Origin: Capsulimonas sp.
GTDB lineage: Bacteria > Armatimonadota > Armatimonadia > Armatimonadales > Capsulimonadaceae
Direction: 5' to 3'
NCBI GenBank assembly: GCA_025963815.1
Contig: JAOQAA010000005.1
Coordinates: 1-6,717 of the forward strand
DNA: 6,717 nt
The notes beneath the pieces were generated by a model. The model did no database searches and was not told the DNA's origin. It saw only the letters and a program-made list of their open reading frames with translations. The position numbers and the translations under genes were made by a program. This document shows positions 1 through 6,569 of the stretch, in pieces (position 1 is the first letter of the stretch; the number at the start of each line of letters is the position of its first letter).

Positions 1-1475
1 GCTGGCGCCGGTTCGCCGCCAAGATAGATCTTGCCCTTCGCGCCTAATCCGCCGCCGCGAAGCTCCAGCACCTCGCCCGGCATGAACGGCCGGCTCGGAA
101 GCGTCAGAAACGCATTCCCCTGCACCACGACATGTGGCGGACTGCCCACCTGAATGTCGATGTTAGACGATGACGACGGCAGCAGCGGAGTTAAGAACGG
201 CAGGAAGCGCACGAAGCGCTGCACGGACAGGCGCGCCTTTTTGCCGTCGAGATCGGTGGGCACGGTGACCTGGGCGCGATGCGTATCAACCCCGAACTTG
301 ACCGTCGTCTCCTGACCGTTCAGCATGATCTTGGAGCCGGGGAGCCATTCGCCCCGGACGGGGAGCTGCCCGCCCGCCGCGACCTGGGTGCTCATCGGCT
401 CGATCCGGACATTGTTGCGCCAGACGTCTTCGTACATGATCACCAGCAAGTTGAAGCCCACGACCAGGCCGATTACGGTCATCAAAAGGTTACGCAGAGC
501 GCCGTTGCTGCGGGTGAAGAAGTCGGTCAGCTTTGCCGGAATCGGCGGGCAGTAGTTGAGCGATCGGTCTCCGGGAAGGCGCTGCGTCTCATCGGTATCG
601 CGCGCGACGACCGCGCCCCACCCTTCGTAAGACGCATCCGTCAAAGGAGGCGCGACGGACGGCGCATCCACGCGAATGGCGTTGAGCAATATCGACTGCG
701 CCGTCACTTCGCCCCGGAAGACCCGAAGACGGGTCGCAGCCTTCAGCGGCACAGTCCGCTGCACGCCCATACGCGGCTCGTCGCCCGCCGCGCTGCTCAG
801 CATTTCGCCCGGCTCCGGCGGCGGCACGGCGAGCAGCAGCGCCGGGGCTTCCAGCAATAAGTCCTTCGGGCGCGGCATCTGAAGGTCACAGTACAGCCAG
901 TCGTTGCCTTCGTTGGTGACGATCACTTCGAATTCGGCCGATCGGCGGACCAACCCAACGCGCGGCTGCTCGGGCGCCATGTCGATCCCCCACTTGTAGA
1001 AGGGACGGATCGTGGCGACAGCCGGCAGCTTGGCGACGCGCTCGCCACGACGGCCCGTTCCCGTCGCGCCAATCACTTGCGTCTCGACTTCAACCGTGTA
1101 ATGATAGAGGCCGGCGCGGGACTCGGGGGTTTGAGGCACATTGAAGCGCAGCAGGACATCGCGCGTGCCGCCGCGCGGCACGTAGAGCTTGACCCAGCGG
1201 TCGTGCGGACCACGCTGGTCGGGCTTGCCGGCGGGCGGCGCGTTTTCGGCCTTGTCGCGGCTTGGGGGCAGCGCGACGATCGTGCACCAGCTGTCCTGCC
1301 AGAACGGCTCATCGCAGCGGAGCTTGATCGTGTAAGCGTTCTCGCGCGGCGTGTCGTTGGTGAGACGCACGACGGCGCTGCCGGGGATCGGCTGCGTCTC
1401 CGGAATCGGCCAGACTGGCGGGCGCATTCCCGGACGCCCCGGGACGATTTCGACTTCAGAATGGAGCAGTTTCAT
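1..1475 (-). CDS. Single-span membrane protein with Ig-like N-terminal domains and IPT/TIG-like C-terminal modules (3' end off the window)
   Basis: I translated this frame by hand from ATG 1475-1473. It stays open for 491 codons to the left edge, so the C-terminus is missing. Residues ~10-140 form an Ig-like beta domain (VVRLTND, RWVKLYVPRGG, then AGLYHYTVEV, the counterpart of the GDYPF strand in its neighbours). Residues ~150-290 look like a second beta domain (FEVIVTNEGND). A hydrophobic helix at ~329-348 (LLMTVIGLVVGFNLLVIMY) is preceded by K315, R322 and R328 and followed by E349 and D350, which favours N-inside topology. There is no signal peptide. After the helix, ~356-420 resembles an IPT/TIG domain (VRIEPMSTQVAAGGQLPVRG, then MLNGQET), and a second copy begins at ~466 (PGEVLELRGGGLG). 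An AAGGAG lies 7 nt upstream and the previous gene ends 11 bp away, so the two are probably co-translated. Specific function unknown; the IPT/TIG call is by motif shape only. Confidence 0.85.
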   Translation of the reverse strand, partial: MKLLHSEVEIVPGRPGMRPPVWPIPETQPIPGSAVVRLTNDTPRENAYTIKLRCDEPFWQDSWCTIVALPPSRDKAENAPPAGKPDQRGPHDRWVKLYVPRGGTRDVLLRFNVPQTPESRAGLYHYTVEVETQVIGATGTGRRGERVAKLPAVATIRPFYKWGIDMAPEQPRVGLVRRSAEFEVIVTNEGNDWLYCDLQMPRPKDLLLEAPALLLAVPPPEPGEMLSSAAGDEPRMGVQRTVPLKAATRLRVFRGEVTAQSILLNAIRVDAPSVAPPLTDASYEGWGAVVARDTDETQRLPGDRSLNYCPPIPAKLTDFFTRSNGALRNLLMTVIGLVVGFNLLVIMYEDVWRNNVRIEPMSTQVAAGGQLPVRGEWLPGSKIMLNGQETTVKFGVDTHRAQVTVPTDLDGKKARLSVQRFVRFLPFLTPLLPSSSSNIDIQVGSPPHVVVQGNAFLTLPSRPFMPGEVLELRGGGLGAKGKIYLGGEPAP

Positions 1476-1482
1476 GGGTGTT

Positions 1483-1488
1483 CTCCTT
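1483..1488 (-). promoter_or_regulatory. Shine-Dalgarno AAGGAG for the left-edge gene, overlapping the previous stop codon
   Basis: On the minus strand the sequence TAAGGAG contains both the TAA stop of the upstream gene (1489-1487) and the AAGGAG ribosome-binding site, 7 nt before ATG 1475. The overlap is the typical layout for translational coupling and fixes the start of the downstream gene. Confidence 0.8.
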
Positions 1489-3865
1489 ACTGCCCGCTCG
1501 TGAGGTTGACGGTGACGACCGGCCGGGTGGCGTCGGTGGTCACGAAGACAATGCGATCGGCCGCGCCAGCTTCCGCCGTAGGACGGCGCTTGATCAACAG
1601 ATGCTCCACGCCGCCCTGTTCGATCGATCCTGAGTTCTTGATATAAGAGAACTGGAACGCCGAGGTGTCGTGCAGCCCCTTGGTCAGCCACCAATCGATA
1701 CGCGTCGACTGCGGCGACATGTTGCGCAGATCCAAACGCGCATATCCCGACGCCGGCACGACCAGGTTCAGATCGGTCCCCGTCAGCGGCAGGTGCGTCA
1801 CCGCGTCGGTCACGAGCAGCGGCGTATCCCCGCGCGTAAAGATGAACGACACGACGGCGTCCCGGTCCCCGCCGCCGATCCAGCGGCTGATCCGATAGTT
1901 GTTCGTGACCTTACGGTCCTGGCTGCTGACCGTGACTTGATCGGAATAGGCGCCGCTTCCCGCCTTCACGGCGCTCAGGATCGGCGTATCGCCGTTCCGT
2001 CCCGTCAGGCGCAGCAGCGCGAGAGGCGCGGCCGTCCACTTCAGCGTCAGGTCTTTTTTCTCTCCCGCTGGAGTCGCCACCCAGTACTGCCCGGCCTCAT
2101 CTTGATACGCTCCGGGAACCTCCAGCGACGATGCGCCTCCGGAAAGATAGAGCATCAGCATTAAAACAATCGGGACCATGACAAACCAGGGAAACGGCAG
2201 CAGACGCCATCGGGTCGCCGTGAGATCGACCGTGTTGCCCGGCTTGCCGCCGTTCAGCGGGTCCGTGACGGGAGCGGCGCTGACCCGCACCTGATGGGCC
2301 TCGCGGAACCCGAACCACCAGATCCCACGCCGCCGCAGTTTGAGACGGATAGACACCGGCTGCGGGGCGCGGCCGGACGCCGGGGAGCGCAGCGTGTCCA
2401 GTTCCCGATCGAAGAGATAGCGCCACTGCGCTGTCTCATAAATAAATTCCGGCCCCGTCGGTTCGGTTGAGTTCGTCCGCGCCTCGGGCGACTTCACCGC
2501 GATCCGAAACGCCGTATCGGCGTTCCCGGCGCTATCGACGATCAATGGAAAATCGACATCACAGCCGACCGGACCGACGCTCACCGAGGCCACCTTCGCC
2601 GCAAGCCGCACGGCGGGCGTCGCCAGCACCGAGAGTGTCAGCGACACCGGCGTCAGCGTTCCGCCCTGCAAGCCCACCGTCACCAGAAACGGATAATCGC
2701 CCGGCTCCGCGTTCTTCGGCGGCGTCAGCCGTATCGAGACCTCGCCACGCCCATTACGCGTGAGGTTCACCTGATCCTGCACGAGCGAGATCCAGCCCAG
2801 CTCCAGTGATCTATCTTCGTCGAGAATATACGTCCGCTCCTGTGCGCTGTCATTGACAAACGTAAAGCGCACCCAGCGCGACTCTCCGGGACAGAGCGAA
2901 ATTACCGTTCCATCGGTCGGATCCACAATGGACGGCTCCGCCGGCGCTTGCTCCTCCTCCTCCGGTTCGGGCTGGTTGTTCCGGCGCGGATTGGGATCGT
3001 AGTCAATCACAGGCAGCTGATCTTCGACCGGCTCAGGCCTCGAAGGGGGCGGGGGCGTTTCCACCACCGGCGGCTTCTGCGGCGCAGAGACAATCGGCTC
3101 CGCCACGGGCGGCCTCGGCGGTACAGGCTTCACGGGTTCCGGCGGCGGCTTGACCTCAGGAACAATGGCCGGCGTCCATGACTGCACGGTTGGCGCTTCT
3201 GAGTCTTCGTCCGGCGGATACTCCACCACCTGCGGCTCGGCGATGGGAGTCGCTATGACCTGCGGCTCCACAACTGGAGCCACGGCCACCGGTTCGAGCG
3301 CCGCTTTCACGGGAGCCACTTTGGTCTTCGGCGGCTTCTTAGGAGCCGAGGGAATGGAAACAGGCGGGGTCTCGACGACCGTCTCAGGCGCCACTACCGG
3401 ATGCTCGATTGACGGTTCCGCCACCGGAACCGCAGTCCCCACCTCAATCGTCGGCTCAGGCTCGACGACAACGGTCTCCGGCTCTTCCAGTTCCAGAGCA
3501 GGCGTAACGCGCAGAATGAGTGAAACAACGCCCGCGCCGACCGACGCGCCGCCGGAAATCACGGACACCCGGAACGGATAATCGCCGGGCGCGGCCTCGC
3601 GCGGCGGCGCCAGCGCCAAGCGAATGCATCCACTCCCGCTCGCCGCCGCCCACGTGGAGCAAGGCTCACCGGTCCCGCTTACCCAATCCTCCGACGGCAG
3701 CCCGTCGGCCTGGAGGTGAAATCCCGCGACATCCGGACTGTCGTTCACAAAATCCCACTCGGCCTCGATCCGCCCGCCCGCGGGGACGGTCAAGGTCGTC
3801 CCCGCGCCCGCGTTGCGGGTCGGAATGGGAAGCGGCTCGCCGGTCGTACTTGCTTGAAGCGCCAA
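1487..3865 (-). CDS. Large single-span membrane protein: Ig-like repeats, Pro/Glu-rich linker, TM helix, beta-rich C-terminal region
   Basis: Residue numbers count from the longer GTG start at 3886. The preferred start is TTG 3865-3863 (codon 8), because AAGGAG sits 6 nt before it, while the GTG has no ribosome-binding site. That gives 792 aa. Order: Ig-like module ~32-127 (WDFVNDS, then PGDYPFRVSVI); low-complexity Pro/Glu/Val linker ~130-318; second Ig-like module ~325-421 (FTFVNDS, then PGDYPFLVTVG); third beta region ~425-540 (RRRGIWWFGF near its end); membrane helix ~563-582 (FPWFVMVPIVLMLMLYL); beta-rich C-terminal region ~588-799, possibly two sandwiches. Arginines (R559, R561) precede the helix and no signal peptide is seen, so the N-terminal 560 residues are probably cytoplasmic. 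The module type recalls Ig-like proteins sometimes labelled 'hydrolytic protein' near tail genes in actinobacteria; I see no catalytic motif. Likely role: membrane anchor or scaffold (inference). Confidence 0.88.
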   Translation of the reverse strand: MALQASTTGEPLPIPTRNAGAGTTLTVPAGGRIEAEWDFVNDSPDVAGFHLQADGLPSEDWVSGTGEPCSTWAAASGSGCIRLALAPPREAAPGDYPFRVSVISGGASVGAGVVSLILRVTPALELEEPETVVVEPEPTIEVGTAVPVAEPSIEHPVVAPETVVETPPVSIPSAPKKPPKTKVAPVKAALEPVAVAPVVEPQVIATPIAEPQVVEYPPDEDSEAPTVQSWTPAIVPEVKPPPEPVKPVPPRPPVAEPIVSAPQKPPVVETPPPPSRPEPVEDQLPVIDYDPNPRRNNQPEPEEEEQAPAEPSIVDPTDGTVISLCPGESRWVRFTFVNDSAQERTYILDEDRSLELGWISLVQDQVNLTRNGRGEVSIRLTPPKNAEPGDYPFLVTVGLQGGTLTPVSLTLSVLATPAVRLAAKVASVSVGPVGCDVDFPLIVDSAGNADTAFRIAVKSPEARTNSTEPTGPEFIYETAQWRYLFDRELDTLRSPASGRAPQPVSIRLKLRRRGIWWFGFREAHQVRVSAAPVTDPLNGGKPGNTVDLTATRWRLLPFPWFVMVPIVLMLMLYLSGGASSLEVPGAYQDEAGQYWVATPAGEKKDLTLKWTAAPLALLRLTGRNGDTPILSAVKAGSGAYSDQVTVSSQDRKVTNNYRISRWIGGGDRDAVVSFIFTRGDTPLLVTDAVTHLPLTGTDLNLVVPASGYARLDLRNMSPQSTRIDWWLTKGLHDTSAFQFSYIKNSGSIEQGGVEHLLIKRRPTAEAGAADRIVFVTTDATRPVVTVNLTSGQ
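2933..3499 (-). other. Pro/Glu/Val-rich low-complexity linker within the large membrane protein
   Basis: Residues ~130-318 (numbered from GTG 3886) are dominated by Pro, Val, Glu and Ala. They carry irregular repeats such as PVAEPSIEHP, PVVEPQV, PIAEPQVV and PAEPSIVDP, a Lys-rich patch (APKKPPKTKV) and an acidic end (PEPEEEEQAPAEP). It separates two Ig-like modules and is probably an extended, flexible spacer, TonB-like in composition but on the N-terminal side of the membrane helix. The antisense strand is accordingly rich in Gly/Ser/Thr codons and gives misleading open frames. Confidence 0.8.
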
Positions 3866-3871
3866 CTCGAT

Positions 3872-3877
3872 CTCCTT
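3872..3877 (-). promoter_or_regulatory. Shine-Dalgarno AAGGAG that favours a TTG start
   Basis: On the minus strand TTAAGGAG ends 6 nt before TTG 3865-3863. If translation began at GTG 3886, this AAGGAG would lie inside codons 4-5 (Lys-Glu). The same TAAGGA core precedes the two other well-supported starts at 1475 and 5292, so the internal TTG is the more credible start. Confidence 0.65.
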
Positions 3878-3927
3878 AAAATGCACTTACAAAACTTTTG
3901 CGAAGCAGAGTGATCTATCCTCGTGCT

Positions 3928-4097
3928 TCCCGCCAGATGACCCACCCCGGCGCTTCGCGCCACCCCTCCCTTGAAGCAGGGAAGGGTCGTTAGGATTTTA
4001 TTGTCGCAGGCGGCTTTCGTCCGAGAATCTCTTTCCAACCCTTCCCTGCTTCAAGGGAGGGGTGGCGCGAAGCGCCGGGGTGGGTCATCTGGCGGGA
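3928..4097. repeat. Perfect 60-bp inverted repeat with 50-bp spacer (MITE- or REP-like element)
   Basis: The arms are 3928-3987 and 4038-4097. I aligned one arm base by base with the reverse complement of the other and found 60/60 identity; pairing stops at both ends. The spacer is 3988-4037. Each arm contains the small palindrome GGCGCTTCGCGCC and a CCCTCCC/GGGAAGGG pair, so it can also fold alone. The element fills the 263-bp gap between the DUF4159-type gene and the large membrane protein gene. No transposase and no clear target duplication flank it. A related half-copy lies near 6570-6640. In RNA it would form a very stable hairpin ahead of the downstream gene, but there is no U-tract of terminator type. 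Confidence 0.92.
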
Positions 4098-4128
4098 GTG
4101 GTGGCTGAAGGCTAGAGGTAGGTCACCC

Positions 4129-5292
4129 CTACCCCATCGCCGCCAGCTCTCGCACCCGCCTCCGCTGGGCGGCCAAAGCAATCACGTTCAATCCAAACTC
4201 CTGCGCTTGACGGATGCGCTCGCGGGCGTCGAGAGCGTTCGGGTCGGCGACTTCGCCCTGCCATGCGCCGCCGTAGTTGCGGTCGCCAAAGATCACGCCG
4301 GCATTCAGGTCGGCCTGCAACTTTCCCTTAGGGCCGCCGGGCGGCGCGGAGAAAACGTGATGCGCTGTAAGCAAGGGATGCCCGGCGGCGACATCTTTCA
4401 AATCCGCGCCCAGCTTGCCGGCTAGTTCTAAGAAGCTCTTCGTGAATTCCTCTCCGCCCCGGGACTCGGCGAAGAGGAGGCCGCCTGAGTCGAGATAGCG
4501 GCGCACACCGTCCACTTCCGCGTCGGTCAGCGGCTGGAAGCCCTGCTCGCCTGCGACATAGACCAGCGCCGGATCGCTGGACCCGAAAGATGCGGCGCGC
4601 AGGTTAAGCGGCCCGGTAAACGCGAGATGGAAGCCGCAGCCATTGCCCTCGCGCACGAGGTTCCACAATCCTGCCCGGTTCGGGTTCCAGGCCGACGCGC
4701 CCGTTTTCGGGACATAAGACAATTCACCGACGCCAATGTCCGCAAAGCAATGAGGAAAGCCGATGGGACGATAAAGCAAGTTGATCTCATCGCTTGCCGG
4801 CGTGAACGCCTTCGCTGCGTCCCGGATCGGCTTGTCTGGGCCAGATCGGAAGATGCGCGCCAGCTCCAAATAAGGGGTCGTCGGCAGTTCTTTCGTCTGC
4901 TTCAGATCGCGCCCTTCGACCTCGCGGTAGAACTGCTGACCGCCGCCCACGGTCACGGCGGAGTTGCGGTCGGCGGCGCGCAGGAACGACAGGACGATAT
5001 AGATCTGCCTCGGCTCTTCGATCGTAAACGAAACGGGCTGTTCTAAGACGATCGTCTGCCCGTTGGAATCGATGGCGACACCGGGCGCGACGACGATGGT
5101 TCGCTCAGTAACCTTCGACGCCACGACTTCCAGGCCAAAGACAATGCCCGGCCGGTGCGCGGCGACGGCGTGCAGGTGCCGATGCAGCGAGTGGTGGTTG
5201 TGCGCCTCGCGCCAGATCTCCGCGTCGATGGGGAGCTCGTTGAACGGCCGGATGCCGGTGATGCTTCGTGTGATGATTTCTTCCAGCGGCAT
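4129..5292 (-). CDS. His-rich/beta N-terminal structural region fused to a DUF4159-like domain
   Basis: Protein of 387 aa from ATG 5292 with AAGGAA 5 nt upstream. Residues 1-110 include a His-rich stretch (AHNHHSLHRHLHAVAAH, 30-46), then GIVFGLEVV and VVAPGVAIDSNGQTIVL. This 'GLxV ... V.PG.AID..G..I' pattern is seen in tail, spike and adhesin-type structural proteins. Residues ~110-200 are a middle segment. Residues ~205-345 match the DUF4159 pattern: CGFHLAFTG, DPALVYVAGEQGFQPLTDAE, VRRYLDSGGLLFAESRGGEE, GHPLLTAHHVF and VIFGDRNYGGAW. DUF4159 has a flavodoxin/amidotransferase-like look, but I see no Cys nucleophile in an elbow, so I do not claim enzyme activity. No signal peptide or membrane helix. 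Its place after the tail gene suggests a particle-associated accessory protein. The fusion is unusual among the DUF4159 proteins I know, which often sit with membrane or VWA domains. Confidence 0.87.
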   Translation of the reverse strand: MPLEEIITRSITGIRPFNELPIDAEIWREAHNHHSLHRHLHAVAAHRPGIVFGLEVVASKVTERTIVVAPGVAIDSNGQTIVLEQPVSFTIEEPRQIYIVLSFLRAADRNSAVTVGGGQQFYREVEGRDLKQTKELPTTPYLELARIFRSGPDKPIRDAAKAFTPASDEINLLYRPIGFPHCFADIGVGELSYVPKTGASAWNPNRAGLWNLVREGNGCGFHLAFTGPLNLRAASFGSSDPALVYVAGEQGFQPLTDAEVDGVRRYLDSGGLLFAESRGGEEFTKSFLELAGKLGADLKDVAAGHPLLTAHHVFSAPPGGPKGKLQADLNAGVIFGDRNYGGAWQGEVADPNALDARERIRQAQEFGLNVIALAAQRRRVRELAAMG

Positions 5293-5297
5293 ATTGG

Positions 5298-5303
5298 TTC
5301 CTT
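5298..5303 (-). promoter_or_regulatory. Shine-Dalgarno AAGGAA for the DUF4159-type gene
   Basis: On the minus strand CCTAAGGAACCAATATG places AAGGAA 5 nt before ATG 5292. It lies just outside the inverted repeat of the gap, so the repeat does not mask it directly. Confidence 0.65.
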
Positions 5304-5312
5304 AGGAGGGGA

Positions 5313-5455
5313 GGCCCTCATCCCCCAGCCCCTTCTCCCAATTCTAGGAGAAGGGGAGCCAGAGAATTTGTGTTTAAGATCAGAACAAAAATCCCAATCC
5401 CATTCCGACTCCCCCTCTCCCAGAATTGGGAGAGGGGGCCGGGGGGGTGAGGGCC
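5313..5455. repeat. Imperfect inverted repeat, ~47-bp arms and 50-bp spacer (MITE- or REP-like)
   Basis: The arms are 5313-5358 and 5409-5455, with about five mismatches and one 1-nt gap. The spacer 5359-5408 is AT-richer. Each arm is itself a hairpin: 5329-5338 pairs with 5347-5356 (10 bp, loop CAATTCTA), and 5411-5422 pairs with 5427-5438 (12 bp, loop GAAT). The shared core CTCCCAATTCT(A/G)GGAG is a common dispersed-repeat type in some GC-rich bacterial genomes. It fills the 171-bp gap between the tail gene and the DUF4159-type gene and encodes nothing credible. There is no transposase nearby. Confidence 0.88.
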
Positions 5456-5463
5456 ATCTTCTT

Positions 5464-6558
5464 CTACTCCGCCCGATGCACGATCCTCAAATCATAAGCC
5501 GCGTGGGCGGGCTTTTCGCTTTCGATGATATCGCGCACGATCCGTTCGTTGACCGCGCGCGGGTCGGGAACGGCGAGGGTGACGACAAAGGTGTGCGCGC
5601 CGACGCCGCCGAGCAGGGTGTCGCGGCCGAGCAGACTTTCCGGGCCAAGACGCATTCCGGCGAAGGGCTGGTCTTCGATTCGCGGGACGACACCAGTGTA
5701 AATCTCCAGATAACGCGAAAGGCCGCGTCGGGTGCCCCGCCATCGGTAAAGATCGACCGCTTCGCGGATCAAGCGGCGGCGCTTGAGTTCGGGCCAGTTT
5801 TCATCGAGGGTCAATGAGACCCAGCCGGCGAGCCAGGGCAGGAAATCCGCTGGCGCTTGATTGAGATCGAAGAAGCGCTCGCGGCGGCTCAGTAAGTCTT
5901 GCAGCGGTTCGCTCGCGTCTTCAAAGCCGCGCAGGAAACGCGTGAAGAAAGGCGGGTCTTCGTAGGGCTTGAACCGCGCGCTCGGGCTGACCGACGGGCC
6001 AGAGTAGATCGACGGCAGCAGGTCCAGCAGACCGGCAGGCGGATGCGTCAGGCGCAGCCGTCCCGGCGTGTCTGCTGTTCGGTCATCCCCGGCGTCGGTC
6101 AGCACGACGGTAAAAGGGTAATCGCCGGTGTACGTTTCCCCATCCAGAAAAGGCAGAAACTCCAGCGTCACGGAGCGCTGCTCGCCGGGCAGCAGCAGCA
6201 ATGTCAGCGTGGCGCCGTCTTCGCTGAGCATATCCTGGGCGTCGAGCGCTGCCCCGCCCTGAAGTTCGGGCGCGCGGCGGACGGCGTAGGTCCAGCGAAC
6301 CCAGCGCGGGTTCCAGGACGGCAAATTCCCGGCGACAGTGAGACGCACGATGCGCAAGTCGGCGTCCCGCGACCAAAGCGAAACCATCGCCGACGGATGC
6401 ATCTGCACCCGATGCCACAATGACGCCGGCGTGTTCGCGGGCGGCTCCGCGCGCAGCGGAACGTCCAGCTCATCCGGGATTAAGTTCAGATCGACACCGA
6501 AGTCTGTTCTCGGGACGCTGGGCGTCGAGTTTGGACTGGTGTGTGACGTTTCGTTCAT
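5464..6558 (-). CDS. Phage tail-like protein, P2 gpI type (TIGR02242/Tail_P2_I), with N-terminal Ig-like domain
   Basis: Protein of 364 aa from ATG 6558. Residues ~50-170 form an Ig-like domain ending in TGDYPFTVVLTD, the strand signature of the large membrane protein. Residues ~178-360 carry the tail domain: LLPSIYSG, FFTRFLRGFED, FFDLNQAPADFLPWLAGWV, LTLDENWPELKRRRLI, LYRWRGTRRGLSRYLEIYTG and IIESEKPAHAAYDLRI. This is the pattern of the TIGR02242 tail family of eCIS and phage-tail-like loci. Such proteins are baseplate-wedge components related to P2 gpI. A longer frame reaches GTG 6594, but those 12 extra codons come from the repeat upstream (GCGCGAAGCGCGGGG), so the ATG is preferred although its ribosome-binding site is weak (AGGT about 12 nt upstream). 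No signal peptide or membrane helix; the protein should be cytoplasmic or particle-bound. It heads the run of four genes. Confidence 0.93.
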   Translation of the reverse strand: MNETSHTSPNSTPSVPRTDFGVDLNLIPDELDVPLRAEPPANTPASLWHRVQMHPSAMVSLWSRDADLRIVRLTVAGNLPSWNPRWVRWTYAVRRAPELQGGAALDAQDMLSEDGATLTLLLLPGEQRSVTLEFLPFLDGETYTGDYPFTVVLTDAGDDRTADTPGRLRLTHPPAGLLDLLPSIYSGPSVSPSARFKPYEDPPFFTRFLRGFEDASEPLQDLLSRRERFFDLNQAPADFLPWLAGWVSLTLDENWPELKRRRLIREAVDLYRWRGTRRGLSRYLEIYTGVVPRIEDQPFAGMRLGPESLLGRDTLLGGVGAHTFVVTLAVPDPRAVNERIVRDIIESEKPAHAAYDLRIVHRAE

Positions 6559-6569
6559 AAGGTTTTCGA

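Noticed and set aside
279..860. Plus-strand open frame of 193 codons
   Set aside because: It is antisense to the left-edge membrane protein, whose frame is unbroken over 491 codons with clear domain structure. The plus frame is a shadow.
1077..1646. Plus-strand open frame of 189 codons
   Set aside because: It is antisense to two well-supported genes and crosses their junction. Composition is Arg-rich shadow type with no motif.
3150..3581. Plus-strand open frame of 143 codons rich in Gly, Ser and Thr
   Set aside because: It is antisense to the Pro/Glu/Val linker, whose codons give Gly/Ser/Thr on the other strand. It has no domain pattern and no ribosome-binding site.
3928..4097. Rho-independent terminator
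   Set aside because: The hairpin is far larger than a terminator and neither side has a run of T after the stem in the direction of transcription. An effect on transcription remains possible but is not shown.
3928..5455. CRISPR-like array or a transposon bounded by the two inverted repeats
   Set aside because: The two elements have different arm sequences and there are no regularly spaced direct repeats. The gene between them is part of the tail-like run and has no transposase features.
5155..5817. Plus-strand open frame of 220 codons crossing the inverted repeat at 5313-5455
   Set aside because: It is antisense to two real genes. Its middle is the translation of the dispersed repeat (PQPLLPILGEGE), a common spurious product.
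5899..6423. Plus-strand open frame of 174 codons
   Set aside because: It is antisense to the tail gene, very Arg/Gln-rich, and has no recognisable domain.
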